From contig NZ_JAGLEJ010000023.1 of the NCBI RefSeq assembly GCF_023145115.1, forward strand, positions 1 through 32,602: a DNA stretch of 32,602 bases, read 5' to 3'. The stretch is from Algiphilus sp. (GTDB taxonomy: Bacteria; Pseudomonadota; Gammaproteobacteria; Nevskiales; Nevskiaceae). The position numbers and the translations under genes are program-made. Position 1 is the stretch's first letter. The number at the start of each line of letters is the position of its first letter. Positions 23,436-32,602 of this stretch are shown in pieces. Below the pieces are notes generated by a model that worked only from the letters and a program-made list of their open reading frames with translations, was not told the DNA's origin and searched no databases.

Positions 23436-24674
23436 TCAGTCGGTCACGCGGTCCGGGACGGGCTTGGTGCGGTCCAGCTTCGAGTACCAAGGCATCAGCA
23501 GGAAGAAGGCGAAGTAGTAGATCGTGCCGATGCGCGCCAGCAGCGTGTACAGGTCGGAAGCGGGCTGCGTGCCGAGATACAGCATCATCACGAACACTGC
23601 CGCGAAGATCATGATGGCGACCTTCATGATCCAGCCCTTGTAGCGGATCGACTTGACCGGCGAGCGGTCGAGCCAGGGCAGCACGAACAGGATCAGGACC
23701 GCGCCGAACATGACAATGACGCCGCCGAGCTTGTCGGGAACCGCGCGGAGCATCGCGTAGAAGGCGCCGAAGTACCACACCGGCACGATGTGCTCGGGCG
23801 TCTTCAGCGGGTCGGCCGGCTCGAAGTTGGGCTTCTCGAGGAAGTAGCCGCCGCCTTCCGGCGCGAAGAACACCACGCCCAGGAAGACGAACAGGAAGGC
23901 CACGGTGCCGACGATGTCCTTGACGGTGTAGTACGGGTGGAACGGGATGCCGTCCACCGGCTTGCCGGAAGCGTCCTTGTTCTTCTTGATCTCGACGCCG
24001 TCGGGGTTGTTCGAGCCCACCTCGTGCAGCGCCATGATGTGCGCGACCACCAGGCCCACCAGCACGAAGGGCAGCGCGATCACGTGCAGCGAGAACAGGC
24101 GGTTGAGGGTGGCATCCGACGGGATGTAGTCGCCCTGGATCCAGATCACCAGATCGTTGCCGATCACCGGGATGGCGCCGAACAGCGAGATGATCACCTG
24201 CGCGCCCCAGTAGCTCATCTGCCCCCAGGGCAGCACGTAGCCGGCGAAGGCCTCGGCCATCAGCACGAGATAGATCAGGCAGCCGAAGATCCAGATGAGC
24301 TCGCGCGGCTTGCGGTAGGAACCGTAGAGCAGCCCGCGGAACATGTGGAGATAGACCACGATGAAGAACGCCGAGGCGCCGGTCGAGTGCAGATAGCGGA
24401 TGACGTTGCCCCATGGCACGTCGCGCATGATGTACTCGACGCTCGCGAAGGCTTCCTCCGCGCTCGGCGTGTAGTGCATCGTCAGGAAGATGCCGGTGAG
24501 CAGCTGGTTGACCAGCACCAGCAGCGCCAGCGACCCGAAGTAGTACCAGAAGTTGAAGTTCTTCGGCGCGTAGTACTCGCCGACATGGTCCTTCCAGAGC
24601 TTGGTCAGCGGGAAGCGGTCGTCGATCCAGCCGAGGAAGCCGGTCGTGTTGTGGGGATTCGGGGTGATGGCCAT
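23436..24674 (-). CDS. petB: Cytochrome b of the bc1 complex
   Basis: The dihaem membrane core of ubiquinol-cytochrome c reductase. Full-length fused form, 412 aa. Haem ligands are H96/H197 and H110/H212 in helices B and D. The Qo motif is PVWY (298-301) instead of the mitochondrial PEWY, a variant known from beta- and gammaproteobacteria. Eight membrane helices are recognisable. Its ATG overlaps the stop of the Rieske gene by one base (TAATG). Confidence 0.96.
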   Translation of the reverse strand: MAITPNPHNTTGFLGWIDDRFPLTKLWKDHVGEYYAPKNFNFWYYFGSLALLVLVNQLLTGIFLTMHYTPSAEEAFASVEYIMRDVPWGNVIRYLHSTGASAFFIVVYLHMFRGLLYGSYRKPRELIWIFGCLIYLVLMAEAFAGYVLPWGQMSYWGAQVIISLFGAIPVIGNDLVIWIQGDYIPSDATLNRLFSLHVIALPFVLVGLVVAHIMALHEVGSNNPDGVEIKKNKDASGKPVDGIPFHPYYTVKDIVGTVAFLFVFLGVVFFAPEGGGYFLEKPNFEPADPLKTPEHIVPVWYFGAFYAMLRAVPDKLGGVIVMFGAVLILFVLPWLDRSPVKSIRYKGWIMKVAIMIFAAVFVMMLYLGTQPASDLYTLLARIGTIYYFAFFLLMPWYSKLDRTKPVPDRVTD

Positions 24675-25267
24675 TACGCGGTTTCCTTGTCCTCACCGAT
24701 CAGGATTTCCGTCTCCGACACGTAGCGGTGCGGCGGGACAGGGAGATTCAGCGGCGCCGGCACGCCCTGGAAGACGCGTCCGGCCAGGTCGAACTTCGAC
24801 CCGTGGCAGGGACAGAAGAAGCCGCCCACCCAGTTGGCGCCGAGGTCGGCCGGCGCCTTCTCGGGCCGGAACTTGGGCGAGCAGCCGAGATGCGTGCAGC
24901 TGCCGACGATGACCAGGAACTCCGGCTTGATCGAGCGCTCCTGATTCTGGGCGTAGTCGGGCTGCTGCGGCTGCTGCGATTCCGGATCGCGCAGGCGGTC
25001 GGTGACTTGGCCGAGCGTGTTCAGCATTTCCGGGGTGCGGCTCACCACCCACACCGGCTTGCCGCGCCAGGCGGTGGTCACCATCTGCCCCGGCTCCATG
25101 TTGCCGATGGTTACCGAAACCGGAGCGCCGAGCGCCTTGGCGCGCTCACTGGGGGCCATCGATGCCAGGAAGGGCACCGCGGCCGCCGCGGCGCCACCCG
25201 CTCCCACCACGCCGGTGGCAATGGTGAGGAAGCGACGCCTCTTGGTATTGACACCTTCGTTACTCAT
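24674..25267 (-). CDS. petA: Rieske iron-sulfur subunit of the bc1 complex
   Basis: The 2Fe-2S subunit that takes electrons from quinol and passes them to cytochrome c1. Twin-arginine signal RRRFLT (10-15) and an uncleaved anchor helix (about 15-36) lead to the Rieske fold with CTHLGC (124-129) and CPCHGS (152-157) as cluster ligands. 197 aa, normal length. ATG 25267 places the Tat motif correctly; a longer open frame upstream has no signal features. First gene of petABC-sspA-sspB. Confidence 0.95.
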   Translation of the reverse strand: MSNEGVNTKRRRFLTIATGVVGAGGAAAAAVPFLASMAPSERAKALGAPVSVTIGNMEPGQMVTTAWRGKPVWVVSRTPEMLNTLGQVTDRLRDPESQQPQQPDYAQNQERSIKPEFLVIVGSCTHLGCSPKFRPEKAPADLGANWVGGFFCPCHGSKFDLAGRVFQGVPAPLNLPVPPHRYVSETEILIGEDKETA

Positions 25268-25401
25268 TCGCCTCGATCCTGTTTTGGTCGCTGAGGGCCG
25301 CGATGTGCGCGCGCCGATCGCGTGCCTCCATAGCCGGCCCGCATCCGGTGCAGCCGGGGCGGCACCATCAGGAGCGGCAGGGACTGCCCCGAAGAGGCGC
25401 A

Positions 25402-25407
25402 ATTATA
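25402..25407 (-). promoter_or_regulatory. Perfect -10 hexamer, likely pet operon promoter
   Basis: Read on the minus strand these bases are TATAAT, rare in such GC-rich DNA. It lies 135 nt upstream of the petA start in the 228-nt region shared with the divergent BtuF-like gene. The -35 position with a 17-nt spacer reads GGCGTT, a poor match, so an activator may be needed. Nothing else notable is seen in 25268-25494. Confidence 0.5.
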
Positions 25408-25494
25408 GCCCGGTTGTTTTGGGGAACGCCCCGCGCGACGCATCGCGTCCGACTCGCACTGGCCGCGCCCGGCCGGCGCTGGCAGCATGCGGGC

Positions 25495-26268
25495 ATGCGC
25501 ATCGTTTCGCACACCGCATCGAACACCGAGATCGTCTGCGCCCTGGGCATGGGCGCGGCCCTGGTGGGCATCGATGCCGATTCCGACCACCCGCCCGATA
25601 TCGTCGAGCCGCTGCCCAAGCTCGGACGCGACCTGCAGTTCGATACCGGTGCCGTCGCGGCGCTCGAGCCCGACGTCGTGCTGAGCTCGCTGACCGTGCC
25701 CGGACACGAGACGGTGGTGGCGGGCCTGCGCACGCTCGGTGTTCCGGTCCATGTCGCCGATCCGGTCAGCCTGGCGGACGTGTTCGCCGACATCCGCACC
25801 ATCGCCGGACTGCTCGGCGTGCCGGAACGCGGCGAGGCGCTGGTCGCCGACATGACGGCCGCGATGCCGGACCGCACCGATCCGGACGGCCCGCGCATCG
25901 CCGTCGAGTGGTGGCCGAAGCCGGTGATCGTCGCCGCCGGGCGGAGCTGGGTCTCGGACGTGGTCGCACGCGCCGGCGGGCGCAACCCCTGGGCGGACAG
26001 CGACGAGAAGAGCGTGACCGTCGAACCGGCGGCGGCGGAGCGCTGCGCGCCGGACATCGTGGTGATGAGCTGGTGCGGCGTGGCCGAGGCCAACTATCGC
26101 GCCGACAAGGTGCTCGAACGGCCCGGCTGGGCGTCGGTACCGGCGATCGCCGCCGGACGCGTGCATGCGATCACCGAAGCCCATCTCGGCCGGCCCGGCC
26201 CGCGCCTCGTGGACGGCTATCGCCGCATCGCCGAGCTGGTGCGCTCGGTTGCGGCGACCCCGCGCTAG
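25495..26268 (+). CDS. BtuF-like periplasmic-binding-fold protein without signal peptide
   Basis: A 257 aa protein of the cobalamin/iron-siderophore binding family (helical backbone type). It begins directly with the fold (MRIVSHTASNTEIVCALGMGAALVGI), where family members read RIVSLxPSxTEIxxALG. It then shows LEPDVVLSS and a C-terminal half with SWVSDVVARAGGRNPWAD, also typical. No signal peptide or lipobox lies before the start, and the upstream in-frame residues look non-coding. It may work in the cytoplasm, or the family assignment may mislead about function. No permease or ATPase is adjacent. It shares CTAG stop bases with the convergent phosphatase gene. Confidence 0.8.
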   Translation: MRIVSHTASNTEIVCALGMGAALVGIDADSDHPPDIVEPLPKLGRDLQFDTGAVAALEPDVVLSSLTVPGHETVVAGLRTLGVPVHVADPVSLADVFADIRTIAGLLGVPERGEALVADMTAAMPDRTDPDGPRIAVEWWPKPVIVAAGRSWVSDVVARAGGRNPWADSDEKSVTVEPAAAERCAPDIVVMSWCGVAEANYRADKVLERPGWASVPAIAAGRVHAITEAHLGRPGPRLVDGYRRIAELVRSVAATPR

Positions 26269-27086
26269 ACGGTCTCGACCTCGCGCAGCGGCTCCACGGC
26301 GGCGTTGCGGGGCGGCACCTGGTTGAGCTGGTCGAAATCGACCCAGCGGATGATCTCGATGGTGCCGTCGTAGCGCTCGGCGAGTGCCGTGCAGGATTCC
26401 ACCCAGTCGCCGCAGTTCATGTACGAGACACCGTCGATGTCGCGCATCTCGGCGTGGTGGATGTGGCCGCAGACCACGCCGTCCAGGCCGCGGCGGCGGC
26501 ACTCGTGGGCCACCGATTCCTCGAAGTCGGAGACGATGTTGACCGCCGACTTGACGCGGTGCTTGGCGTAGGCCGACAGCGACCAGTAGGGCATGCCGAG
26601 ACGGCGCCGCAGCCGGTTGAAGTGCCGGTTGAAGCGCATGGCGTTCTCGTAGAGCGTGTCGCCCGCGATGGCGATCCACTTGTGATAGCGCGTGATGACG
26701 TCGAAGGCGTCGCCGTGCAGCACCAGCAGGCGTCGGCCGTCGGCGGTGACGTGCACGTGCTCGTTGACCACGTGGATATTGCCCATGCTGAGCCCGAAGC
26801 CGACGAAGCGGCGCAGGAACTCGTCATGGTTGCCGGTGATGTAGTAGACCTTGGCGCCGCGCTTGGCCTTGGTCAGCACCTTGCGGATGACGTTGGTGTG
26901 CTCCTGCGGCCAGTACCAGCCGCCGGTGAGCTTCCAGCCGTCGATGATGTCACCGACCAGGTAGAGGGTCTCGCACTGGTTGGCCTTGAGGAAGTCGACC
27001 AGATGCTCCGCCTTGCAGCCGGGCGTACCCAGATGCACGTCGGAAACCCAGATCGTCCGGTAGCGTGTGGCTGTCTGCTCCGTCAT
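26265..27086 (-). CDS. LpxH-like calcineurin-type metallophosphatase
   Basis: A 273 aa metallophosphoesterase of the UDP-2,3-diacylglucosamine diphosphatase-like family (COG2908 type). The dimetal motifs are complete: D16-x-H18 (SDVHLG), GD45-46...D49 (GDIIDGW), GNHDE (85-89), HGD (124-126) and GHIH (207-210). True LpxH cleaves UDP-diacylglucosamine to lipid X in lipid A synthesis. This branch, with longer helical insert (about 132-190), often coexists with a separate LpxH and has an unproven substrate, so no gene symbol is given. Confidence 0.85.
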   Translation of the reverse strand: MTEQTATRYRTIWVSDVHLGTPGCKAEHLVDFLKANQCETLYLVGDIIDGWKLTGGWYWPQEHTNVIRKVLTKAKRGAKVYYITGNHDEFLRRFVGFGLSMGNIHVVNEHVHVTADGRRLLVLHGDAFDVITRYHKWIAIAGDTLYENAMRFNRHFNRLRRRLGMPYWSLSAYAKHRVKSAVNIVSDFEESVAHECRRRGLDGVVCGHIHHAEMRDIDGVSYMNCGDWVESCTALAERYDGTIEIIRWVDFDQLNQVPPRNAAVEPLREVETV

Positions 27087-27152
27087 GCGCGCAGCCTAGG
27101 TCGTTGGGGCGACCACAACATGACAGCACGATGACGATTTTGTTGCAGTGAT

Positions 27153-27524
27153 CTACCGCCCGGACGCGCCCTCGCTGGCGGACTGGCAGCGCACGCAGCG
27201 CTCGGCCTCGGGCTGGCGCTGCAGGCGGGCCGGCGCGATGGGGTCGTCGCACTCCGTGCAGCGCCCGTAGTCGCCGCTGGCGACGCGCGCGAGCGCCGCC
27301 CGCACGGCGGCCAGACGCTGGCGGAGCACTCGTTGCCCGGCCTGCGCCATCGCCTGCTGCTGGAGGGCGTCACCGCGCGAGACGCGACCCACACGCGACT
27401 GGTCCAGGGCTACCGGATCGGCGGCGTCGGCACCGGCGCTCAGCGCTTCGAGCAGCTCGCCCTCCAGCTCGCGAAGCCGCACGGCGAGCGCCGTCGCTTC
27501 GTCGGCATCCGGTTCCTCGCTCAT
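27153..27524 (-). CDS. DksA/TraR-type zinc finger protein
   Basis: A 123 aa cytoplasmic protein with an N-terminal helical coiled-coil part and a C-terminal C4 zinc finger: CTEC followed by 17 residues and CVRC, within the family pattern GxYGxCxxC...I...RL...P.A..C..C. DksA-family proteins enter the RNA polymerase secondary channel and tune initiation, often with ppGpp. This is a short paralogue whose acidic tip residues are not clearly DksA-like, so it may be a TraR/YbiI-like variant. It lies 52 nt downstream of rho on the same strand and has an upstream GGAG. Confidence 0.83.
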   Translation of the reverse strand: MSEEPDADEATALAVRLRELEGELLEALSAGADAADPVALDQSRVGRVSRGDALQQQAMAQAGQRVLRQRLAAVRAALARVASGDYGRCTECDDPIAPARLQRQPEAERCVRCQSASEGASGR

Positions 27525-27543
27525 GCTCCGTTCCGCGGTGGCG

Positions 27544-27563
27544 GGGCCGGACGGTGCCGGCCC
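27544..27563. repeat. 7-bp perfect hairpin between rho and the zinc finger gene
   Basis: GGGCCGG (27544-27550) and CCGGCCC (27557-27563) flank a 6-nt loop just after the rho stop. No U-run follows on the minus strand, so it is not a canonical intrinsic terminator. It could stabilise or process the rho mRNA 3' end. Confidence 0.45.
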
Positions 27564-27576
27564 GCACCGGAAAGCG

Positions 27577-28996
<1,420 letters not shown>

Positions 28997-29013
<17 letters not shown>

Positions 29014-29323
29014 CGAAAGCCGCCAGTTGTGCCTTGCCCACGGCGCCGGTCTGCGTCGCAGCCGCTTCACCGTTCTTGAAGAGGATGAGAGTCGGAATGC
29101 CGCGCACCGAGAAGCGCTGCGCGATTTCCTGGTTCTCGTCGACATTGAGCTTGACGATCTTGAGATCGTCCTGCTTCTCGCCGGCCAGCTGCTCGAGCAC
29201 CGGCGCGATCATGCGGCACGGGCCGCACCACTCCGCCCAGAAATCGACCAGGACGGGCTTGTCCGCCTGAAGCACTTCGCTATCGAAGCTGTCCGCCGAC
29301 ACGGACGTGACGTTTTCGCTCAT
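28997..29323 (-). CDS. trxA: Thioredoxin 1
   Basis: The general cytoplasmic disulfide reductase. 108 aa, standard length, with W32-C33-G-P-C36 active site, cis-Pro in RGIPTLILFKNG, and the buried Asp in VDFWAEW. A good AGGAG lies 10 nt before ATG 29323. It is followed by rho with overlap and transcribed away from the RhlB-type helicase, the same neighbourhood as rhlB-trxA-rho in E. coli. Confidence 0.96.
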
Positions 29324-29715
29324 GGCTTGAATGCTCCTCTTGGGAAGGAATGAAATGAGCATGAAGACCGCAGCGCGAATGCGCACCGGACGCCGGTGGC
29401 GATCGAGACAAAGCGTGCGGTAGGGAACGGGCTACTACGGTGCGTACAGCCGGCCCGGCGGGCCGTGTGGGTAGCCGTACGTGCATTGAATCTGAGCCCG
29501 CCGGGTTTTGCAAGCCCTGTCTGCGCCTGCAGACGCCGGCGATGGCTGCGGAGTATCCTTGCGATAGAAGCAACCGATTCATCCGTACACGGAAGCGCCG
29601 CTGCGGCAGCGCGCGGCGGGTGCACAACGGCGCGGGCAGCGCGCTCCGGCCGGCAGGCTCCCCCGCGGCGCGTCGTCGGCACCTCCATCAACCGGGCGCA
29701 ACCGCGCCGGAGCCT
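29324..29715. promoter_or_regulatory. Divergent trxA / helicase intergenic region
   Basis: About 390 nt that must hold promoters for trxA-rho and the helicase. On the minus strand TTGCAA, a 17-nt spacer and TTCAAT (around 29480-29511) form a weak sigma-70-like pair in the right orientation for trxA. No clear promoter is seen for the helicase. Rho genes are often autoregulated through a long leader; the length of this leader would allow that, but no specific site can be named. Confidence 0.4.
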
Positions 29716-31044
29716 ATGTCCCAATCCGAAAGCGACGGGAACCTCCCCTTCGCAGACTTGCCGCTGATCGACACGCTGCAGACGAACCTGTCGGCGCTCG
29801 GCTTCACCCGCTGCACGCCCATCCAGGCGAAGGCGCTGCCGCTGGCGCTGGAAGGACGCGACATCGCGGGGCAGGCGCAGACCGGGACGGGCAAGACCGT
29901 CGCCTTCCTGCTGGCCACGCTCGACCACCTGCTGCGCACCGAGCCCACCGGCCCCGACGGTCAGCCGCGCGCCGTGATCCTGGCGCCGACGCGCGAGCTG
30001 GTGATCCAGATCCACAAGGACGCCGAGCCGCTGGCGCGCGACACCGGCATGCGCCTCGGCCTGGTCTACGGCGGTACCGGGTACGAGACCCAGCGCGAGC
30101 AGGTCGCGTCCGGCGTCGACATCCTCATCGGCACGCCCGGCCGGCTGATCGACTACTTCAAGCAGAAGGTCTTCACGCTCAAGCACGTGCAGGTCGCCGT
30201 GCTCGACGAGGCCGACCGCATGTTCGACCTCGGCTTCATCAGCGACATCCGCTACATCCTGCGCCGCTGCCCCGACGCCGACCAGCGCCGCAACTACCTG
30301 TTCTCCGCGACGCTGTCGCACCGCGTGCTCGAGCTCGCCTACGAGCACATGAACAACCCCACCCGGGTCGAGATCGAGCCCGAGCAGGTCACGGCCGACA
30401 AGGTCCGCCAGTCACTGGTCCACGTCGCCAACGAGGACAAGCTGCCCATGCTGGTCGGCGTGCTGCGCCACACCGGCGCCACCCGCACGATGATCTTCGT
30501 CAACACCAAGCGTGCCGCCGACCTGATCGAGCGCACGCTGCGCGGCAACGACATCGAGGCGCGCACGCTCTCCGGCGACGTACCGCAGAAGAAGCGCGAG
30601 AAGCTGCTCGACAACTTCCGTAAGGGCGAGCTGCCGGTACTGGTGGCGACCGATGTCGCGGCGCGCGGCCTGCACATCGAGGGCGTCACCCACGTCGTCA
30701 ACTACGACCTGCCCCAGGACCCCGAGGACTACGTCCACCGCATCGGCCGCACCGCGCGCGCCGGTGCCGAGGGCGACGCCATCTCGCTGTGCTGCGAGAC
30801 CTGGGTCTATTCACTGCCCGAGATCGAGGCCTACGCCGGCATCAAGATCCCGCAGCTCCCCGACGCCGACAGCTGGATGGCGCGCGACCTCAAGCCGGCG
30901 CTCCCGCGCCCGCCGCGCAGCGACGATCAGCGCTCGCAGGGCGGGCGGCGCCGACGCGGCGGCGGCGGTGGTGGTGGTGGTGGTGGCGGCGGTGGTCGCG
31001 GCAGCCGGCGGCGCGGCAACCAGGGACGCCCCTCGTCCTCCTGA
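29716..31044 (+). CDS. rhlB: DEAD-box ATP-dependent RNA helicase, RhlB type
   Basis: A 442 aa RNA helicase; RhlB assists RNase E in the degradosome. Motifs in order: upstream F30 and Q motif (TPIQ, Q37), AQTGTGKT (54-61), PTREL (91-95), TPGR (140-143), DEAD (164-167), SAT (197-199), then ARGLHIEGVTHVVNYD and HRIGRTAR. The tail is basic and glycine-rich, with 13 consecutive Gly flanked by Arg runs, fit for RNA or RNase E contact. Synteny with trxA-rho supports RhlB over RhlE or SrmB. Start ATG 29716 is typical in position; the Shine-Dalgarno is weak. Confidence 0.9.
   Translation: MSQSESDGNLPFADLPLIDTLQTNLSALGFTRCTPIQAKALPLALEGRDIAGQAQTGTGKTVAFLLATLDHLLRTEPTGPDGQPRAVILAPTRELVIQIHKDAEPLARDTGMRLGLVYGGTGYETQREQVASGVDILIGTPGRLIDYFKQKVFTLKHVQVAVLDEADRMFDLGFISDIRYILRRCPDADQRRNYLFSATLSHRVLELAYEHMNNPTRVEIEPEQVTADKVRQSLVHVANEDKLPMLVGVLRHTGATRTMIFVNTKRAADLIERTLRGNDIEARTLSGDVPQKKREKLLDNFRKGELPVLVATDVAARGLHIEGVTHVVNYDLPQDPEDYVHRIGRTARAGAEGDAISLCCETWVYSLPEIEAYAGIKIPQLPDADSWMARDLKPALPRPPRSDDQRSQGGRRRRGGGGGGGGGGGGGRGSRRRGNQGRPSSS
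30958..30996 (+). repeat. Glycine-codon microsatellite in the helicase tail
   Basis: Thirteen Gly codons in a row, with six consecutive GGT units in the middle. Trinucleotide tracts like this can change length by slippage without frameshift. Confidence 0.8.
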
Positions 31045-31071
31045 GCGCGCGTCCGCGCGGCTTGCCGCGAC

Positions 31072-32157
31072 TCAGGCGCGCAGCAGGTGCGGCGCGCCCC
31101 CTGCCGGGGCTTCCAGCAGCGCCGACTCGACCCGCTCGATCAGGCCGGCGGCATCGGCAGCGCCGCCTTCCGCGACCGCGCCGCCGATGCGCGGCACCAT
31201 CAGGCCATCGTCACTGCAGCGCGCAACCAGCCGCTGGCAGAAGGCTTCTGCCGCCTCGGCATCGGCGGCGGGCAGGAGCACCGCGATGAGACCCGGGGCG
31301 TAGCGCGCCGGCGTGTCGGAGCCGATCCGCAGACTGCGCAGCAGGAACCCGGCATAGGCGCGCTCGCGCTCGGCCTCGCTGGCGGCGTCGCGGCTCTCGC
31401 GGAAGTCCATCAGCAGCAGGGTCGCGGCGCTGCCCTGGCGGTGCGCCCGACGCAGCTCGCGCTGCAGGCGGTCGCGCAGGAAGGCGGCGCGGAACAGGCC
31501 GGTGTCCGGATCGACGCGCCGCGCCGGATGATGCGGCGACGCGACCGGATACATCCAGCGACGCGCCCACAGCGCTGTTGCCACTGCCAGGGCGACGACG
31601 GTCAGCCGGATCAGATCCGCCAGCCAGCCGGTCGAATCGAGGGCGGCGGCGAGCGCGCCCTGCGGGTGGATCAGGGCGGCATCGGCGAGCGTCACCACCA
31701 GGCCGTGCCCGACCGCGATACAGGCGGCCAGCACCCAGCCCGCGCGGCCCGGCAGAACGATCAGCGCCGCCGCCAGCAGCACCGGTGGCAGCGCCGACAG
31801 TGGACCGTCGAGACCACCGCTGGCGTGGAAGAGGAAGACGATGTGCAGCCCCAGCCAACCCAGCACCAGCGCCAGCAGCCATGACACCCGGTACTCGGCG
31901 TCGCGCGGAACGCGCTCGAACCAGTCGCGGTACGCCAGCAGCGCCGTCAGCACGAGCGTGTTGACGGCGAACACCGCCAGCAGCGCGTTGTAGGTCACCG
32001 AGAAGCCCGCGGTCGTCGGCCAGGCAACCGCCGGATCCAGCCGCAGCGCCAGCTCGACACCACCCATGCCGAGCAGCAGGCACCACGCCATCACCACGAG
32101 ACCGCGCAGCAGGGCGAGGCGGTCCTCCAGCAGCAGCCGCGGCAGGGAAGGCGTCAT
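31072..32157 (-). CDS. Six-helix membrane protein with degenerate GGDEF domain
   Basis: A 361 aa inner-membrane protein. Six hydrophobic helices (about residues 13-200) form a putative sensor. After RRVDPDTGLFRAAFL, the usual start of a GGDEF domain (DxLTGLxNRxxF), the domain continues about 140 residues, but the catalytic signature GGDEF is replaced by APGLI (ARYAPGLIAVLLP), and the metal-binding Asp motif is only partly kept (LLLMDFRE). Diguanylate cyclase activity is therefore unlikely; a c-di-GMP/nucleotide sensing or scaffold role is possible. ATG 32157 is chosen because the upstream open frame is the shadow of the Gly-rich gene. It follows that gene by 64 nt. Confidence 0.8.
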   Translation of the reverse strand: MTPSLPRLLLEDRLALLRGLVVMAWCLLLGMGGVELALRLDPAVAWPTTAGFSVTYNALLAVFAVNTLVLTALLAYRDWFERVPRDAEYRVSWLLALVLGWLGLHIVFLFHASGGLDGPLSALPPVLLAAALIVLPGRAGWVLAACIAVGHGLVVTLADAALIHPQGALAAALDSTGWLADLIRLTVVALAVATALWARRWMYPVASPHHPARRVDPDTGLFRAAFLRDRLQRELRRAHRQGSAATLLLMDFRESRDAASEAERERAYAGFLLRSLRIGSDTPARYAPGLIAVLLPAADAEAAEAFCQRLVARCSDDGLMVPRIGGAVAEGGAADAAGLIERVESALLEAPAGGAPHLLRA

Positions 32158-32221
32158 GGCCGCCACGCCATCCACTCCGGTCTGCCGGCGCATCGCTCCG
32201 GCCTGTGTCCGATCCCTCGCA

Positions 32222-32602
32222 TCAGCGTCTCCCCGGCAGCCAGTCCAGCCACCACGGCCACTCGTCGTCATCGTCATCGTCTCCGGTGCCGCCGCCCTGC
32301 CCCTGACCCTGACCCTGACCCTGGCCCTGGCCGCTACCGCGACCGGGGCCACCGGCACCGTTACCGGAACCACTGCCACTGCCCGCGCCGTTACCGTTAC
32401 CCCCGCCGTTCCCGTTCCCGGGGCCGTTGCCGGCACCGGCGCCGTTACCCCCGCTGTTACCCGATCCATTGCCCGCCGATCCCGATCCGGCGCCGGGGCC
32501 GTTTCCGTTGCCGGAGCCACCCGATCCGCCGCCGCTGCTACCACTGCCGGCGCCACCGCTTCCGCTGCCGCCCGATCCACCGCCGCCGCTGCCACCGCCG
32601 GC
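32222..32602 (-). CDS. 3' part of a Gly/Ser/Asn-rich low-complexity protein with Asp6 and Trp-rich tail
   Basis: Reading the minus strand from the window edge, one frame stays open for 126 codons to TGA at 32222-32224. It begins as nearly pure Gly/Ser with interspersed Ala, then Gly-Asn repeats, then six Gly-Gln units, then GGGTGDDDDDDEWPWWLDWL and a final PGRR. The start lies outside the window. Codon choice varies (GGT, GGC, GGA, GGG; AGC, TCG, TCC, AGT), which argues for selection on the protein, not a simple DNA repeat. It should be disordered and flexible, with an acidic, Trp-rich end that could bind a partner or membrane surface. I know no family for it. It lies directly upstream of the degenerate-GGDEF gene on the same strand. 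Confidence 0.7.
   Translation of the reverse strand, partial: AGGGSGGGGSGGSGSGGAGSGSSGGGSGGSGNGNGPGAGSGSAGNGSGNSGGNGAGAGNGPGNGNGGGNGNGAGSGSGSGNGAGGPGRGSGQGQGQGQGQGQGGGTGDDDDDDEWPWWLDWLPGRR
32295..32331. repeat. Hexamer tandem repeat (Gly-Gln codons)
   Basis: About six units of CCCTGA/CCCTGG on the plus strand, which encode alternating Gly and Gln on the minus strand inside the low-complexity gene. Length variation between strains is likely. Confidence 0.7.

Noticed and set aside
27544..27563. Intrinsic terminator after rho
   Set aside because: The hairpin is perfect but no T-run follows on the transcribed strand.
32158..32595. N-terminal extension of the degenerate GGDEF protein to 507 aa (Ala/Val/Thr/Arg-rich)
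   Set aside because: The extension is the frame shadow of the Gly-rich gene on the same strand; hydrophobic membrane sequence starts right after ATG 32157.

Overview
The window reads as a stretch of a high-GC gammaproteobacterial chromosome. The gene neighbourhoods petABC-sspAB, rhlB with divergent trxA-rho, thiD-thiE-hemL and a yqjD/yqjE-type pair all point to Gammaproteobacteria. The PVWY form of the cytochrome b Qo motif and the codon bias fit the Nevskiales/Xanthomonadales area, but the genus cannot be fixed from this sequence. No tRNA, rRNA or CRISPR array is visible.

Positions 1-2581 differ from the rest. They are visibly AT-richer and carry promoterless genes of unknown function, each followed by an imperfect inverted repeat bounded by RYYYAAC and GTTRRRY-type boxes. 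I read this as the distal end of an integron gene-cassette array. Two well-formed attC sites of 78 nt (634-711, 1380-1457) and one of 69 nt (2513-2581) follow a 74 aa protein, a 213 aa HEPN-like protein and a 349 aa membrane-anchored protein. A dwarf attC-like hairpin (292-324) may mark the upstream boundary. The integrase gene is not in the window. All three attC sites are crossed by short ORFs that overlap the preceding stop codon and end at or near the next start, which suggests translational relay along the array.

From 2649 the ordinary GC-rich chromosome resumes: a PAP2 phosphatase, a glutathione transferase, a small membrane protein, a yqjD/yqjE-like stress pair on the minus strand, a response regulator with a complete EAL phosphodiesterase domain, and a minus-strand peptide-import operon (oppABCD-like, with no second ATPase). 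Then on the plus strand come thiamine synthesis (thiD, thiE), haem synthesis (hemL), a DedA/PAP2-like/LssY-like membrane fusion protein whose PAP2 active site is lost, and ftsY.

From 17507 to 25267 the minus strand carries an acyl-CoA dehydrogenase coupled to a GST-like protein, a membrane protein of unknown function, and the petABC cytochrome bc1 operon followed by sspA and sspB. Then come a BtuF-like binding protein without a signal peptide, an LpxH-like metallophosphatase, a DksA/TraR-type zinc finger protein, rho and trxA, and divergently an RhlB-type DEAD-box helicase.

The right edge holds a six-helix membrane protein with a degenerate GGDEF domain. Upstream of it is the 3' part of an extremely Gly/Ser/Asn-rich protein that ends in six Asp residues and a Trp-rich tail; its start lies outside the window.
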